The notes beneath the pieces are model-generated. The model had not been told where the DNA came from and ran no database searches. It worked only from the letters and a program-made list of their open reading frames with translations. A stretch of DNA of 46,900 bases from Scenedesmus sp. ARA3 (taxonomy: Eukaryota > Chlorophyta > Chlorophyceae > Sphaeropleales > Scenedesmaceae), in assembly GCA_004335835.1 (NCBI GenBank), contig RWJK01000595.1:1-46900 (forward strand). The letters run 5' to 3'. Of this stretch, positions 23,625 to 34,586 are shown piece by piece. Within the stretch, counting starts at the first letter, position 1. Each line of letters starts with the position of its first letter. The position numbers and the translations under genes were made by a program.

Positions 23625-23727
23625 ATGCTTGTGCGGTACCACGTGCTTTTGCGGTACAACATGCTTGTGCGGTACCTCATGCTTGTGCGGTACCACGTGC
23701 TTTGTGTTTGGTGGTACCGCACACGTG
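23625..23727. repeat. Four 18-bp tandem units plus an inverted copy
   Basis: Units start at 23625, 23643, 23661 and 23679 with consensus ATGCTTGTGCGGTACCAC; units 1 and 4 are identical. The downstream segment GTGGTACCGCACACGTG (23711-23727) is the inverted form of the unit core, so the transcript can fold back on the array. Confidence 0.9.
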
Positions 23728-24689
23728 TTGACGTTGTATATAACTGCAGCACAGGCTCCCCTTGCCTGCAGCAGCAATAGTGCACATGCGGCAGGCAGCA
23801 TTGACTATCTGAGACTGTAAGGTTGTGTGCGTGCGTGCCTGTGGCGTCAACTGCACAGATATGTCTGCTAGACAAACCTGTGTGTCACATTGTATGAGTT
23901 GCGTACTGACATTGGCAGGCGGTGAAAGCAGCCATGCACACAGCATAGAAAGGTGTGTCGGGTACATGTTAGCAGCACAGCTGGCCTGCACATGCATTGC
24001 TTTCGGCAGCTGTTGCTGCCGCTGCAGCAATGCATGCTTGCCTGCAGGCATGTGGCTGTTTTCGTGACCTCTGCTGCTGGCTTCCATGCGCACTGCAGCA
24101 GCAGAAGCAGCAGAAGCAGTGCCTGATTGCTAGTGATGTTGCCGTCATGCTGCGCAAGCCGCTGCAGCCACAAATGATGCCACCGTGATCACCTTGCTAC
24201 CACCAGTAGTTCTGTTTTTCTTCATAACATGTGCACGCCTTTGCAGCGTGCTGCCCCTGGTAGCCACTGTGCCCTTGGCACAGGCTGCTGCTGATGCGCC
24301 ATGCAGCCAGCTCCCCAGCACCTGCTGCAGTGTGCTGCTGCAGCTGCTTGCATGGTGCCGGCACCAGGAGTGCTGCACATGGTGTGCATGGCACATCCAG
24401 TACACCGTCTCATGTGCACCACTGATAGGGTAGCTAGCAACACTAGCTACTGCTTGTTGCTTAGGTCTGGCAGTTATGCTCTGCCAGGTGTGTGATTGTC
24501 ATCAACACTCTTTGGGGGGCCCTGTTTGTTTGTTTGTTTCCTGGCCTGGCCCCAAAGGGCCAATGTATGCAGCTGCAGTGGCCAGCCGCAAGCAGCACAG
24601 CTGCTGCCAGAGGCCTGCAGCCGCATTGCTTTGTGATGCAGGGTATGCTGGGCGTCACGGGCACTTGCCTTGGGTGCAGCAGAGCTGCT

Positions 24690-24705
24690 GCTACTAGCTA
24701 GTAGC
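24690..24705. repeat. 16-bp perfect palindrome
   Basis: GCTACTAGCTAGTAGC reads the same on both strands. No gene is nearby. Confidence 0.9.
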
Positions 24706-25123
24706 TACAGCAGGCCTGCTGCATTGCACGTGCCTCCATTTGCTGCTGTGCCTGCTGTTGCTAGAAGCTCTACTAAAGTGTGTGGTGCATGGCGCAATTC
24801 ATTCTACTAGAATGCCACTAGCAGTGCCAGCTGCAGCGCTTTGCTGTTGCGAATGTCTGGAACTCGTTATGTAGGCTATTCAGACCCACCAGTAGGCTGC
24901 ACATGTGATATGCACTAATAGGTGTAGGCCCCAGCTCAACCCAATCCTTGTACTGTGTGGGGTGAGTTTGAGCTGGTAGCACTTCACTGTAGGGCTGCAC
25001 AAACCAGCTGCAGCAGCAGCTGGCCAGCCGATAGGCCTGCCCGGCCGTGGCAGTCACGCGGGCAGGCATCAGCCATTTGCGGGAGTGGTTAGCATAGTGA
25101 GCCGCGCACGCAGGCGATCGCCG

Positions 25124-25139
25124 TGCATAGTACTATGCA
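25124..25139. repeat. 16-bp perfect palindrome
   Basis: TGCATAGTACTATGCA is a perfect palindrome, one base after a 10-bp palindrome GGCGATCGCC at 25113-25122. Confidence 0.9.
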
Positions 25140-25568
25140 TACTCAGTATACGGTATGGCGCTTTTGCTGTATTACAATTGCAGTGCAGCATTCTTCAGGC
25201 TTGGCATGCAGCGCCAACCCTGGTTGGCCCTGCACGCATATTCAACACCAAGTTGGTGTATGGCAGGGTGGCGGCATGCCGTCCGCATGGTGATCATGGC
25301 AGTAATCTTGAAAGAAGCTGTTGCTGCTTGAAGTAATGCTGTAAATCTATGAATCTGAACTTCACCTGCTGAGCAGGCTGCCTCGTCTGCCATCTCTGCT
25401 TCGGGCTTCTACTGATCAGCTGCCAGCTGCAGTGCAGCAGCAGCTAAACTGCCATCACAGATGTTGCCTGTAAGCGTAATCACATATTGCAGTTGACAAC
25501 TGAGCTGCGCTGTCACAAGCTGCCATTTAAATGGAAATGCAACTTTGCAGGCGCCTGCTCCATTGTAC

Positions 25569-25624
25569 ACTAAGGTTTTTTTACTAACACTAAGGTTTCT
25601 TACTAATACTAAGGTTTTTTTTTC
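25569..25624. repeat. Three ACTAAGG/poly-T units of 19-20 bp
   Basis: ACTAAGGTTT recurs at 25569, 25589 and 25608, separated by T-runs and TTACTAA. It lies where strand composition switches between the two convergent genes. Confidence 0.85.
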
Positions 25625-26690
25625 TAAAAAGCAGCTAGTAGCCGAGAAGTCGCTGCTGGCAGGGGCAAATGATGTGGATGCAGCTGTTGACAGAGAGTTT
25701 GCATGTGGCAACAATGTCACAGTGTCAACAAACTGCCAGTGCGTGATGATGATGATGGTGCAAGTTGCATAAGGCTGTGCGTGACGAACGGGACTCCCTC
25801 ATAGCCTGACAAGCAAGGGTGTTACAAAGTGAACAAGCAGCAAGCCAACACGAGCTGAAGTGTAGAATCTGCACATCGCAGCACACCAGGCGACTGCCAC
25901 TGCCAGCTCAGACTGACGCTGGTCTGCCAAACTGCAGCCAACATACGGAACATCGCTGTCGACAGATGACAGCGGACGCTGAGCAACCCATCTACTCCAC
26001 GCAAAGCTGCAGCAGGAAGATAGCGCGCCAGCAGCGCATGTGACATGTACTCAGCCTGTTACCAGTGCCCAGGATACACAGCGCAAGCAACACTGGTGGG
26101 GCTGCATTTGCTCCACCTACACCTCCCAGTGCTGCACTGCATTCGAAGCAGCTGGCTTGCAACAGCACGCTGAGTCAGTTCGGAGCCACGCGAAAAAAGG
26201 AACAGCAGCATACAGTTCGTGCTGCAAGCATCACCATCATCGTCATTGGTTTGTCATACGCAACATCTGTGCTCCTGAAGCCCTACACAATTCAAACACA
26301 GCATTGCCGAGCAAGGCATAAGCAGGCCTTGCGGCTGCCGGCCCACCCCTATAGTATATAGTATGCACACTTGTGCAGCAACGCACTTGCTCTACATCTA
26401 GCAGCTGACCGTCAACAGTTTTATGTGTTGCCTGGCACCAGCAGCAGCGCATGTTCTGCGCAAGCAAACCCACCGAGCACCTTGCCAGCGCTGGTTCTCA
26501 CAACTACACAAGCATACAACAAAATGTTAAAGCAGGCACGGTCTGCTGCTGACTTGACCACAAGCGCCCTGCCAATGCTGCTGCCGCAACACACCATCAC
26601 CCTTCCTACAGCAACAGCCATCCGCAGCAGCCGCTACATCGCCAGCGCGCAGCAGCAAACGCCGCACCATCCGCTTACTTCACCAGCACC

Positions 26691-27428
26691 TTATTCGCCG
26701 GCGTAGGGCCAGGCGCCGTTGACTGCCGCCTTTGCGCAGCTGGGGTAGTTTGTGCAGGACTTGTAGTCGGGGTTGGGGCCTCCGCATGGCACAAAGATGC
26801 CCTTCTCCTTGTTCAGCGAATACCACTGGTCGGTGCCGCCCCACCACCTGCCACCAGCAGCCCTGTAGCACTCCGTGGTGGGCTTCCCTGCAGCGTCACG
26901 CACGCGCTGGCAGGTGTAGCGGCCGTTGTTGGCCTGGGCGTCCCAGTTGCAGGAGAACTGGGGCCAGTTGCAGCTGCGCGCATACAGCTGGGGGTTGACG
27001 CCCTCGGGCTTCCACTTTTTGTTGTTGCCCGAGAAGTCCAGGCAGGTTTCGCCCTCAGCAATGAAGGGCTTGCCTGCAGCAGCATCCTTGATGCACTTGC
27101 CAACTCCAGGCTTGAACTCAAAGCAGCGGTTGCCATCATTGCAGGGGTTGCAGTAGGGCCAGCTGGACTGCGTGGTGAAGCCCGACTGCTGCACGGACTT
27201 GTAGCCGGCGATGGGCTGGTTCTTGGGGCCGAGAATGCCCTGGCTCTTGGCCCAGTTGCGAAGGCCGTTGTAGCCCTGGGGGCACTCCCCAATCATCAGC
27301 TTCTCCCAGCCAGGCCCGTCATCGGAGCAGATCTGCCCGGCAAACAGCTCCTTCTTGGTGTAGCTGCGGATCTGCTGCGCGTTGGCGCAGGCTGCCAGGG
27401 CTGCGAGCAGCAGCAGGCAGGCCTTCAT
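26691..27428 (-). CDS. Secreted cysteine-rich protein of unknown function
   Basis: A single uninterrupted frame of 245 aa ends in TAA. The start at 27428 is the Met directly before a typical signal peptide (MKACLLLLAALAACANAQ); an earlier in-frame Met would add 20 residues before it. The mature part has about 16 cysteines, many in tight spacings such as YCNPCNDGNRC and SCNWPQFSCNW, and is rich in Trp, Asn, Gly and Lys, which suggests a disulfide-stabilised extracellular or cell-wall protein. I recognise no domain. Codon use is strongly biased to G/C-ending codons (AAG, CAG, AAC), more uniform than its neighbours, which suggests high expression. It is the only intronless gene here and has no triplet runs or echoes, so a retrocopy or a recently acquired gene is possible. 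Confidence 0.8.
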   Translation of the reverse strand: MKACLLLLAALAACANAQQIRSYTKKELFAGQICSDDGPGWEKLMIGECPQGYNGLRNWAKSQGILGPKNQPIAGYKSVQQSGFTTQSSWPYCNPCNDGNRCFEFKPGVGKCIKDAAAGKPFIAEGETCLDFSGNNKKWKPEGVNPQLYARSCNWPQFSCNWDAQANNGRYTCQRVRDAAGKPTTECYRAAGGRWWGGTDQWYSLNKEKGIFVPCGGPNPDYKSCTNYPSCAKAAVNGAWPYAGE

Positions 27429-28559
27429 CGCGGTGACACTGGATACGACAGGCGCCCGGCTGCGCTGTACGGCTGCAGCAAAGTCCAAACAACACTAGCA
27501 GAAAATAGGGTGAGGCCACCTGGGGCCCGTAGCAGCTGCAATGCTGCACTCGCGCGCTAGCCGAGTTTGGTTGGTTATGGGCTAATGAGGAAAGGCTGCA
27601 AAGGGCAGCGCCAGCAGCAGTAATCTAACGACAAAGCTGTGACAAGTAAACAGCGGGCACGGCCGGGCTATAGAAGCAGGCTGGCGGGCAGAAAGGTTGA
27701 CCAGGGATTTGGCATGAGGGTTCGAGCCAGCCGAGCAAACTGTCCTCTTTGTCGTCGGATTAGATAACATCATTAGTGAAAGTTCTCACAGACCTTTCGG
27801 GCAGCTCCTGCTGCTGTCACCCGTGGCTGATCCTCGCACCTGCCTCGCGGCCGTTGAGGTGACCGAAGCTGCCCGCAAGCAATTGCCAGCTCAAGCTCAG
27901 GCAACTTTGAAGCGTGATCCAAGTGTATCTATAAAAACAGGAACTCTTGTTTGCGACACAGCTGCATGCATTGGACAGAAGTGGCCTACTTAGAGCTGTC
28001 TGAGTGGCTTGCCAGGTCATGCCCAACTTTTGGTGCCCTGCTGCTGACCACGACCAGACGGACACGATTCGGTGTCGCACGATAAATAACAGGTCATATC
28101 ATCATCATAAAATTGAAAAATGACTGTGCAGGGATGCATACAAGGAGTCATGTAGAATTGTCAGTAGCACACTCCTTGCTCCAGGCTGGCATGCAGAAAC
28201 AGTCCTGACATGTGCACTGCACAGCATGCTCCATGTACGGTTGCAGAACCACATACAGCAGCGTTGACAAGCCGCACATACCGCAGTTGAAGCCAAGGAA
28301 CAATCCTGCATTCCAAACCGTGACAGCTAGTCTGCCACTGCAGAAGACCCGTCACTACTGTGAGCTCACACTACCAGCCACCACCACCGCGCGAGTGACA
28401 CTGCCACAAATGTGCAGGCAGTGCCACAAGATGTCCCTCCCGACACACCAATGCCCACACTCAAACAATACCCGTTTCAGCACACCCCTCGAAACCGTCC
28501 CCTGGCCCAGCCCCTTGTCACCAGCATGCTGCAGCTGCCTGCAGCAACCGCCCGCAGCG
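27429..28559. other. Spacer holding the promoter of the cysteine-rich gene and 3' flank of the mTERF-like gene
   Basis: No coding sequence recognised. Both flanking genes read leftwards. Confidence 0.5.
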
Positions 28560-29693
28560 TCACCGCAGCCCCACCTGCGCCAGCGCCTGCTGCTTGAAGT
28601 CCTGCAGCAGCTGGCTGCTGCTGCTGCCCGCGTGGTGCAGCAGCACACCTGCCGGCTCCCGCCCAGGCAGCAGATCAGCAAACCCTAGCAGGCTGCCCTG
28701 CAGAGCACCCGGCTCCAGCAGCCACGGCTCAGCTGTCAGCAGCGCCAGCAGCTCATCAGGTGCCAGCTGCGGCAGCAGCAGCGACGCAGCCTGCAGGGAA
28801 TCGACGGCAGGATGACACGATGGTGGTGAACTCGCAGTCGCTTCTGCAATGTGGTAGCGCGAGCCGCCAGGTGTCAGGCAGCTGGCTCAGTGGGGCCAGT
28901 CACTGCAGCTCAGCAACACAACTGCACTTCCAGAAGTTGTAGAAAGCATACATAAAGAAGTGACTAGTACAGAGGCAGCCACAGTACTGCCGCACCTTTT
29001 GAACATGTGAGTAAGCATGATGTTACATTGTGCATTGCATTTGCAGAGTGTGTTTACTGCAGCTCTTTACACTCACCTGCTCCACCAGTGCCTGCAGTTG
29101 CTGTGGGTCGTGCCTCAGCAGCTGCGGGTGCCGCGTCACCAGCTGGGACACGTTGGCCCCGCCGCCGCCGCCGCTGCCGCTGCCGCTGCTGCCATCGCTG
29201 CCATCACCATCTGGGGCAGCAGCAGCGCCCTCCAGCGCCTCCCGCAGCGCAATGAGCTTCTCAGGCAGCTGCTCAGTGCTGGCCGCCAATGTCACCTGCA
29301 GTTACACCAGCAGCAAAGACCCACAAGTTGCAGCAAAGCAGTCATGGGCTGATGCTGGCAAGGCTGCCTCTTGACTACATCGCAGCACAAAACACTTGCA
29401 GTGCAAGCATGTGAACACGTATTGGCACAGCCAAGAACAACGCGCAGGGTGGTGCTGCACCGACCTACACAATACTGCTGTCGTGCTGCACAGCTAGATG
29501 CAGCCCGCTGCCAGCTTACCTGCTGCCGCATGAGCTGCCGAGTCGCCTGCCTGGGCTGCTCGGCACAAGCCTGCAACTGCGCCAGCACTGCATGCTGCTG
29601 CCTTGTCAGCAGTGCCGCTGGGTCGGGCTGCTGCATGCAGCGCTGCCGCCGCCTGCCTGGCAGGCCGACCGGGCTGCCCTGCTGGCTGCAGAC

Positions 29694-29727
<34 letters not shown>

Positions 29728-30791
29728 TTGTTGTTGTTGTTGCTTGGGGGGTAAACTGCACGCAGCGTGACTAGATAATCAGACATTGTCACCAGGGTAG
29801 CATTGTGCAGCAGCGCGCTGTTGCTGTCTTGGTCACATGCCCTGCAGTCACACACAAAGATGCAAACTACCGTCAGAGGAAGGGCATAAGCAACAATACA
29901 GCAGCACCAATGCTCTGCTACAGCACTGACACGCTCTGCTGCTACAAACATCACGCAAACCATGTGCAGGCCCCACAGCCGCGCTTGTGCATCAAGTTAC
30001 GGCAATCCACAATCGCTTCTCGCCAGCTGCACCAACAACAAGCAGCACTGCAATGTGCCTTGCAATGGCTTGATTGTGACTTCGTTATGATGATAGCGTT
30101 ATGATGATAGCGAGAGCAGGTGTGCAGCAGGCTCACCCAATGGCATCCTCCACAAGTTGCATCAGCTCTGCCACCAGCTGATCCATGCCGGGTGCCGCAT
30201 TGCTGCTGCTGCTGCTGCTGACGGTGTCTGCCAGCTCCTGCAGTGCTGCAGCCACGTCCCGCCAGCGCTGCTGCGCTGCGCTGCTTGCTGCCAGTGAGGC
30301 GTCCAGGTCTGGCAGCAGCAGCCGCAGCAGCTGCACCTGGCGCGACAGCTCGCCAGCTGGCATGGCCAGCTCAGCACAGACAGCCTGCAGAAACGGCCGA
30401 TTTTGTTTGTTGCCAGTGGATGCGTGTGATATCACGACGGTATTAAGATATTGGTTCACACGCGTGTGCCAGCTAGAATCCGTCTGACTAGCTCAGCAGC
30501 AAGAGCCCTGCACGTAGCTTATCAGCAACAAGGGTTGAAAGAGCTGCGCCACTCGCAGCAGGTGCAGAAGCACAAACATATAACCAGTGCCCAAAATAGA
30601 AGCAGTTTGAGGCCCTGGCTAGATGCCACGGAACAGCGCCAGGCACCAGCTGCCACCCACCTGCACAGCTGCCTGCCATTCCGCTTCCAATTCTGCGTCT
30701 GCAGCAGCAGCGGCAGCCTGCCTCTGCTGTGCTGCAGCAGCAGCCGCAGCCCGCTTCTCCAGAGCAGCATCCACAACAGCAGCCAGAATGC

Positions 30792-30852
<61 letters not shown>

Positions 30853-31440
30853 AGCGGCTGGGCTAGAACCACTTGCAGGCTGCTCGGCTGTTGCAGTGGT
30901 TTGTGGCGATGGCAGGCCTTGCGCTGCTACTGCTGGTACTGCTGCTGGTGTCGGTGCTGCTGCTGATGCAGGTGCTGCTGATGGTGGTGGTGGTGCTGCT
31001 GTTACTGGCGGAGCAGCAGGTGCTGCTGGTCCGTCTATGGCAGCGGCTTCTGCTGCGTACGCTGCTTCTGCTGCCGCAGCAATGGCCTCAGCTGCTGCCA
31101 GAGCAGCAGCACTGACCTTAGGCTGCTGCTGGCTGCTGTTGCTGCTGCTAGTGGCTGCTGCTGTACTAGTGGCGCCTGCATGAGGCTCGGCACGGCAGAC
31201 TGTATGTGCCAGGCGCGTCCGCTGCTGCTTGTTGCTGCTGCTGTGGGGTGCGCCTGCTGCGGCACTGCTGCTGCCCTGCCGAGCATGTCTCCCCGGCACC
31301 AGCTGCTGGTGGTGATGATTGGGGCAAACTGATGCTAAGGCAACTGCTTTGATGTGGATGGCGTTACATCTGGATTTCCTGCAGCTCCTGTTTGAGGTGC
31401 ACGACCCAGAAGGTGCGTGCTGCAGCTGCGTTGCGCGCAT
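28560..31440 (-). CDS. Organelle-targeted mTERF-like protein (putative)
   Basis: Five exons, 31440-30661, 30384-30137, 29841-29520, 29295-29077 and 28790-28560, join in phase to 599 aa. The N-terminus is rich in Arg, Ser, Gln and His and nearly free of acidic residues, with a VCRA-EP site at about residue 84 that resembles a plastid transit-peptide cleavage site. Long poly-Ser, poly-Ala and Pro/Ala tracts follow (about 90-260). The C-terminal half contains helical repeats with the mTERF signature of a Pro followed by LL and a helix: VTRHPQLLRHDPQQLQALVEQ and LTAEPWLLEPGALQGSLLGF. mTERF proteins bind organelle nucleic acids and act in transcription, splicing or ribosome assembly. Only two motifs are clear, so another alpha-solenoid family (for example OPR) is possible. 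An in-frame Met at 31512 could give a longer N-terminus. Confidence 0.6.
30793..30850 (-). repeat. Coding triplet run (about 19 units), poly-Ser in the mTERF-like protein
   Basis: GCT units on the plus strand are AGC in the coding frame and give about 20 consecutive Ser between the leader and the repeats. The length is likely to vary between strains. Confidence 0.95.
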
Positions 31441-32191
31441 GGCTCCTGCTGCGTGGACCTGCAGCGTGGTATGATGCACAAGCAGACAGCAAACATCAGG
31501 CAGATCGTTCATCGCTTGGGCACAGTCAGCTCAGTTACAGTGAGCAAGCAAGGTTTGGTTGAAACAGAGTCAGCCAGCGAGCGGCTAGCACCATGCAGGT
31601 GCTGCTGGGCATAAAATATCTGACAAGCTCCTGCCAACTCTTCCCCCTTCTCAAGCAAATTGCTTACCTATTCCAAGCTTTAAACGGAGATATGCGGTGC
31701 CAGCGTGCCCTGCTTGCACTGGTGGTCCAGCAAGAGCAGCGTTCCCTCCCACAAGCAGTGGTGTGGAGTGGGTGGACTCTGCTGGGTATGCAGGCGCAGC
31801 TGCGGTGCGATGAGGACGTGAAAACGCGAAACTTATACAAATGTGCCAGCCTGAAATTCCTTCAGACATGCACCACAGGCCTTCACAGCAAGAAGTTGTC
31901 ATAGGACTGGGAACTCCCTTGTGACAGTTTCAATTCTTGCCAACCTATCTTCCTGCACCGCGCTCTGCGTTGAGCTCGATCTTTCTATTACCGAGTGCTG
32001 TCGAGGCCTGCTGGAAGAGTTGCAACCTGCTGCACCAGTGCGCCCTTCTCCTCGCCCATTTTGCGACGGGAGCACATCACTGGCGTAAAACTCGACGTTG
32101 TATCAATCTACTTGTTGTTGGCGTAACTTACGTATCTGAGCAGTTGATAGCAGCTCGGCTGCCGTCTTGCAAGTAGGGCAGAGGCTGCACC
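31441..32191. promoter_or_regulatory. Divergent promoter region of the mTERF-like gene and IMP3
   Basis: The two start codons face away from each other across 751 bp. No convincing TATA box or known operator was identified. Confidence 0.45.
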
Positions 32192-33807
32192 ATGCGGCAG
32201 CTGAAGCACCATGAGCAAAAGCTGCTCAAGAAGGTCAACTTCTTGCGGTGGAAGAATGAGCACAACCTACGGGAATTGCAGGTGAGTAGGGCAGGCGCAG
32301 CAGGCAGCTGGACGGCTTCACAAGTCAGCATGACGGCGGCGGCAGCAGCAGCAGCAGCAAGCAGCAGCAACATGGCCATGGCTGATAGCGCTGTTGTTAT
32401 GTTCTTGCTTCTTCATTTGCTCATGCACGGTTGGTTAGCAGTGCTGTGATTCAGTGCCGTGATTGATCTAAGGTGCCTTATTGCGTCATCTGTACACCTG
32501 CGAATATATTCAGCTGCGCCTGCATGTGCACAGCACGCCCTGTGCATGCCGCTATAGCCATCGCCACATCACCTCTTCTGTGCTAGTTGTGACTGCCTCC
32601 CGCCATTCTCGCCCCAGGATCACTTGCAACACATTCACCTCACAGTAACCGATGCCGCCTGTCTCCTCTGCCCCCGCCTGCCTGTCATGTCACGCTGCCA
32701 GGTCATGCGCCGCTACCACATCCAGGACCGCGACGACTACTGCAACCAGACCATGTCTCATGCACACTCTGCTCCCTGATATGCAAGATTTTCAACACAT
32801 CTTCCTCACACGCAATGTTGGTGTTGGCTCCCTCTGCCCCCGCCTGCCTGTCGTGCCACGCTGCCAGGTCATGCGGCGCTACCACATCCAGGACCGTGAT
32901 GACTACCGCAAGTACAACAAGATCTGCGGCCTGGTCACGCAGCTCACAAACGTGCTCAAGCAGCTGGACCCGCAGGACAAGCTGCGCATTGAGCTCACGG
33001 AGCAGCTGCTGACCAAGTGAGACCCAGCAGGCTGCATATGTATGCATACACAGCCGTAGCTGTCAACCGTCACAGAGCGCACACCTAGCAGCTGCTGATT
33101 GAATGAGGCAGCAAGCGGTAGCAGCGGCGCTTACCTAGCAGCTGCGTTTCGTGTGTAGCCGACGAGACACAGCACTCTGCAAACTTCCTGTTAACAGCAG
33201 GCTGCATTTGTTGGATACGCAGCCGTAGTTGTAAACCGCAGCCACGCCTGTGCTGCGTCATGCGCCGCATGCTGGTGTGCACCACTGCACGATACTTGGG
33301 CACACTGAACAGCAGTAAATGTGACTCCTGCCATTCACAACACCCATTATCTACCACACTGTTTCTTGCAGGCTGCACGACATGGGTGTGCTGCCTACCA
33401 AGAAGATCTTGCCATAAGCCATTTGAAACAAATCGCTCACAACCACGCAACACCTGCCATGATGCCTTTCTCATGTGCGTATTGTGCTGCGCAGGCTGCA
33501 CGACATGGCTGTGCTGCCTACAAAGAAGTCTCTGGCGCAGACGGAAACCCTCGCCACAGCCGCCTTCTGCCGCCGGCGGCTAGCAGTGGTCATGGTGCGA
33601 CTGAAGATGGCTGAGACAGTGCGGGAGGCGGCCACATTCATAGAGCAGGGCCACGTGCGTGTGGGTCCCAACACGGTGACAGAGCCTGCTTTCCATGTGA
33701 GCAAGACGCTTGAGGACTTTGTGACGTGGGTGGACACCAGCAAGATCAAGCGCAAGGTGCTCAAGTACAACGACGCGCTGGACGACTACCTGCTGCTCAA
33801 CAGCTGA
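32192..33807 (+). CDS. IMP3: U3 snoRNP protein IMP3 (S4 domain)
   Basis: Three exons, 32192-32281, 32868-33016 and 33495-33807, give 183 aa; human IMP3 has 184. The start MRQLKHHEQKLLKKVNFLRW and the end FVTWVDTSKIKRKVL match the family throughout. The S4 RNA-binding domain lies at about 108-170 (FCRRRLAVVMVRLKMAETV, EQGHVRVGPNTVTEPAF). IMP3 works in the nucleolus in the small-subunit processome, helping U3 snoRNA pair with pre-rRNA. Intron 1 and intron 2 each contain an acceptor-side copy of the following exon's start. The exon positions given are the copies that continue in frame to the rest of the protein. A TGTAA motif lies at 34179. Confidence 0.95.
32663..32743 (+). repeat. Exon-edge echo of IMP3 exon 2 (acceptor side, with intron flank)
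   Basis: About 35 bp of intron end and 39 bp of exon start (32702-32740) match the true junction at 32868 with few mismatches, 166 bp upstream. The acceptor context CACGCTGCCAG is identical in both copies. Using it would read VMRRYHIQDRDDY, then diverge and stop at 32777. Confidence 0.9.
33025..33239 (+). repeat. Duplicated intron segment in IMP3 intron 2
   Basis: A segment of about 46 bp starting CAGCAGGCTGCAT is present at 33025-33070 and, with small changes, at 33194-33239. It begins just after the exon 2 donor, so duplication near splice junctions also involves pure intron sequence. Confidence 0.75.
33365..33409 (+). repeat. Exon-edge echo of IMP3 exon 3 (acceptor side)
   Basis: 34 bp of exon start (33372-33405) match the exon at 33495 with two mismatches, behind an intact TTGCAG acceptor. 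Spacing is 123 bp. It would read LHDMGVLPTKK and then reach a stop within a few codons. Confidence 0.9.
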
Positions 33808-34586
33808 GGCGGCTGCCTGCTGCATGTTTGTACAATGTTTATCGAGGATCTTGCAGTTGTGACGGCAGTTGGTACAGTGCGCAGTGTGCACAGACTGCTG
33901 ACATCTGCAGCAGCAGCAGCAGCAACAGCGGCAGCTGCTCCACTGAGTCATGGCAGTGTGTCGTCATGGCGAGGGTTGTTCCTTTGGACTGCTGTCCAAG
34001 TGGGCTTGTGGTTCTCTGGTGTGGCTCTGGGGCTATCATAGCATGATGTGTGATGCATGCGCTGAGATACGCGCATTCAGCCATGCGGCCTGCATCCAGC
34101 AGTAAAGCAACATTGATGAGATTGTGTGTGCCCCAGCGCCTGTCTTATTCGTGTCACCCAGAGGATACATGCCTTGGATGTAAGAGGTGTGGCGCTCAGA
34201 ATGCTTGGGGCTTGCGACTTGTGCAAGTATGAGAGACTGGTAACAGGCCTGTGACATGCAGCAGCACCACCAAGCGTCCAGCAGGCACAGCAGATGACAT
34301 GCAGGCAGGGGTGACGCCGCGGACGTTATGACAGCAGCAGGGTTCTTGGGGCCAAACCTGTGTCACCAGCACTGAGGTAACCAGCACAGGTCGCCGATAC
34401 GTCATGCAAGTGTGTTGGTAGTTGCTGTTGTTTGTGGCTGCAAGAACAAGACAAGACAGTGCTGCTTGCCGAGTGAGCCAAGTCTACTGTCCTACCCCCT
34501 TGCTGTGCCTCCTGTCCCGCAGTGTTCTCCGCAGTCCGAAGCTATTGTTGCTTAATCTTCTTAGCGCTGCAAAGCACCGCGTCAGA
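33808..34586. other. Intergenic region between IMP3 and eIF4A-III
   Basis: No coding sequence recognised. It contains the IMP3 3' UTR with TGTAA at 34179-34183 and the eIF4A-III promoter. Confidence 0.5.
34179..34183 (+). terminator. Candidate poly(A) signal TGTAA for IMP3
   Basis: TGTAA lies 372 bp after the stop codon. Confidence 0.4.

Larger units (their letters stand above)
23000..26690. other. Gene-poor region between convergent genes
   Basis: No coding sequence recognised. The plus strand is G/T-rich up to about 25500 and A/C-rich from about 25800. That switch matches the two convergent genes and may mark where their transcripts end. Short repeats and palindromes inside are listed separately. 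Confidence 0.6.

Noticed and set aside
30623..31183. Plus-strand open frame rich in Ala and Leu opposite the mTERF-like exon 1
   Set aside because: It is the antisense of Ser/Ala/Pro triplet repeats; the minus-strand frame joins in phase to four more exons.
32702..32779. Alternative true exon 2 of IMP3
   Set aside because: The frame diverges from the family after 13 codons and stops at 32777; the copy at 32868 continues with the conserved protein.
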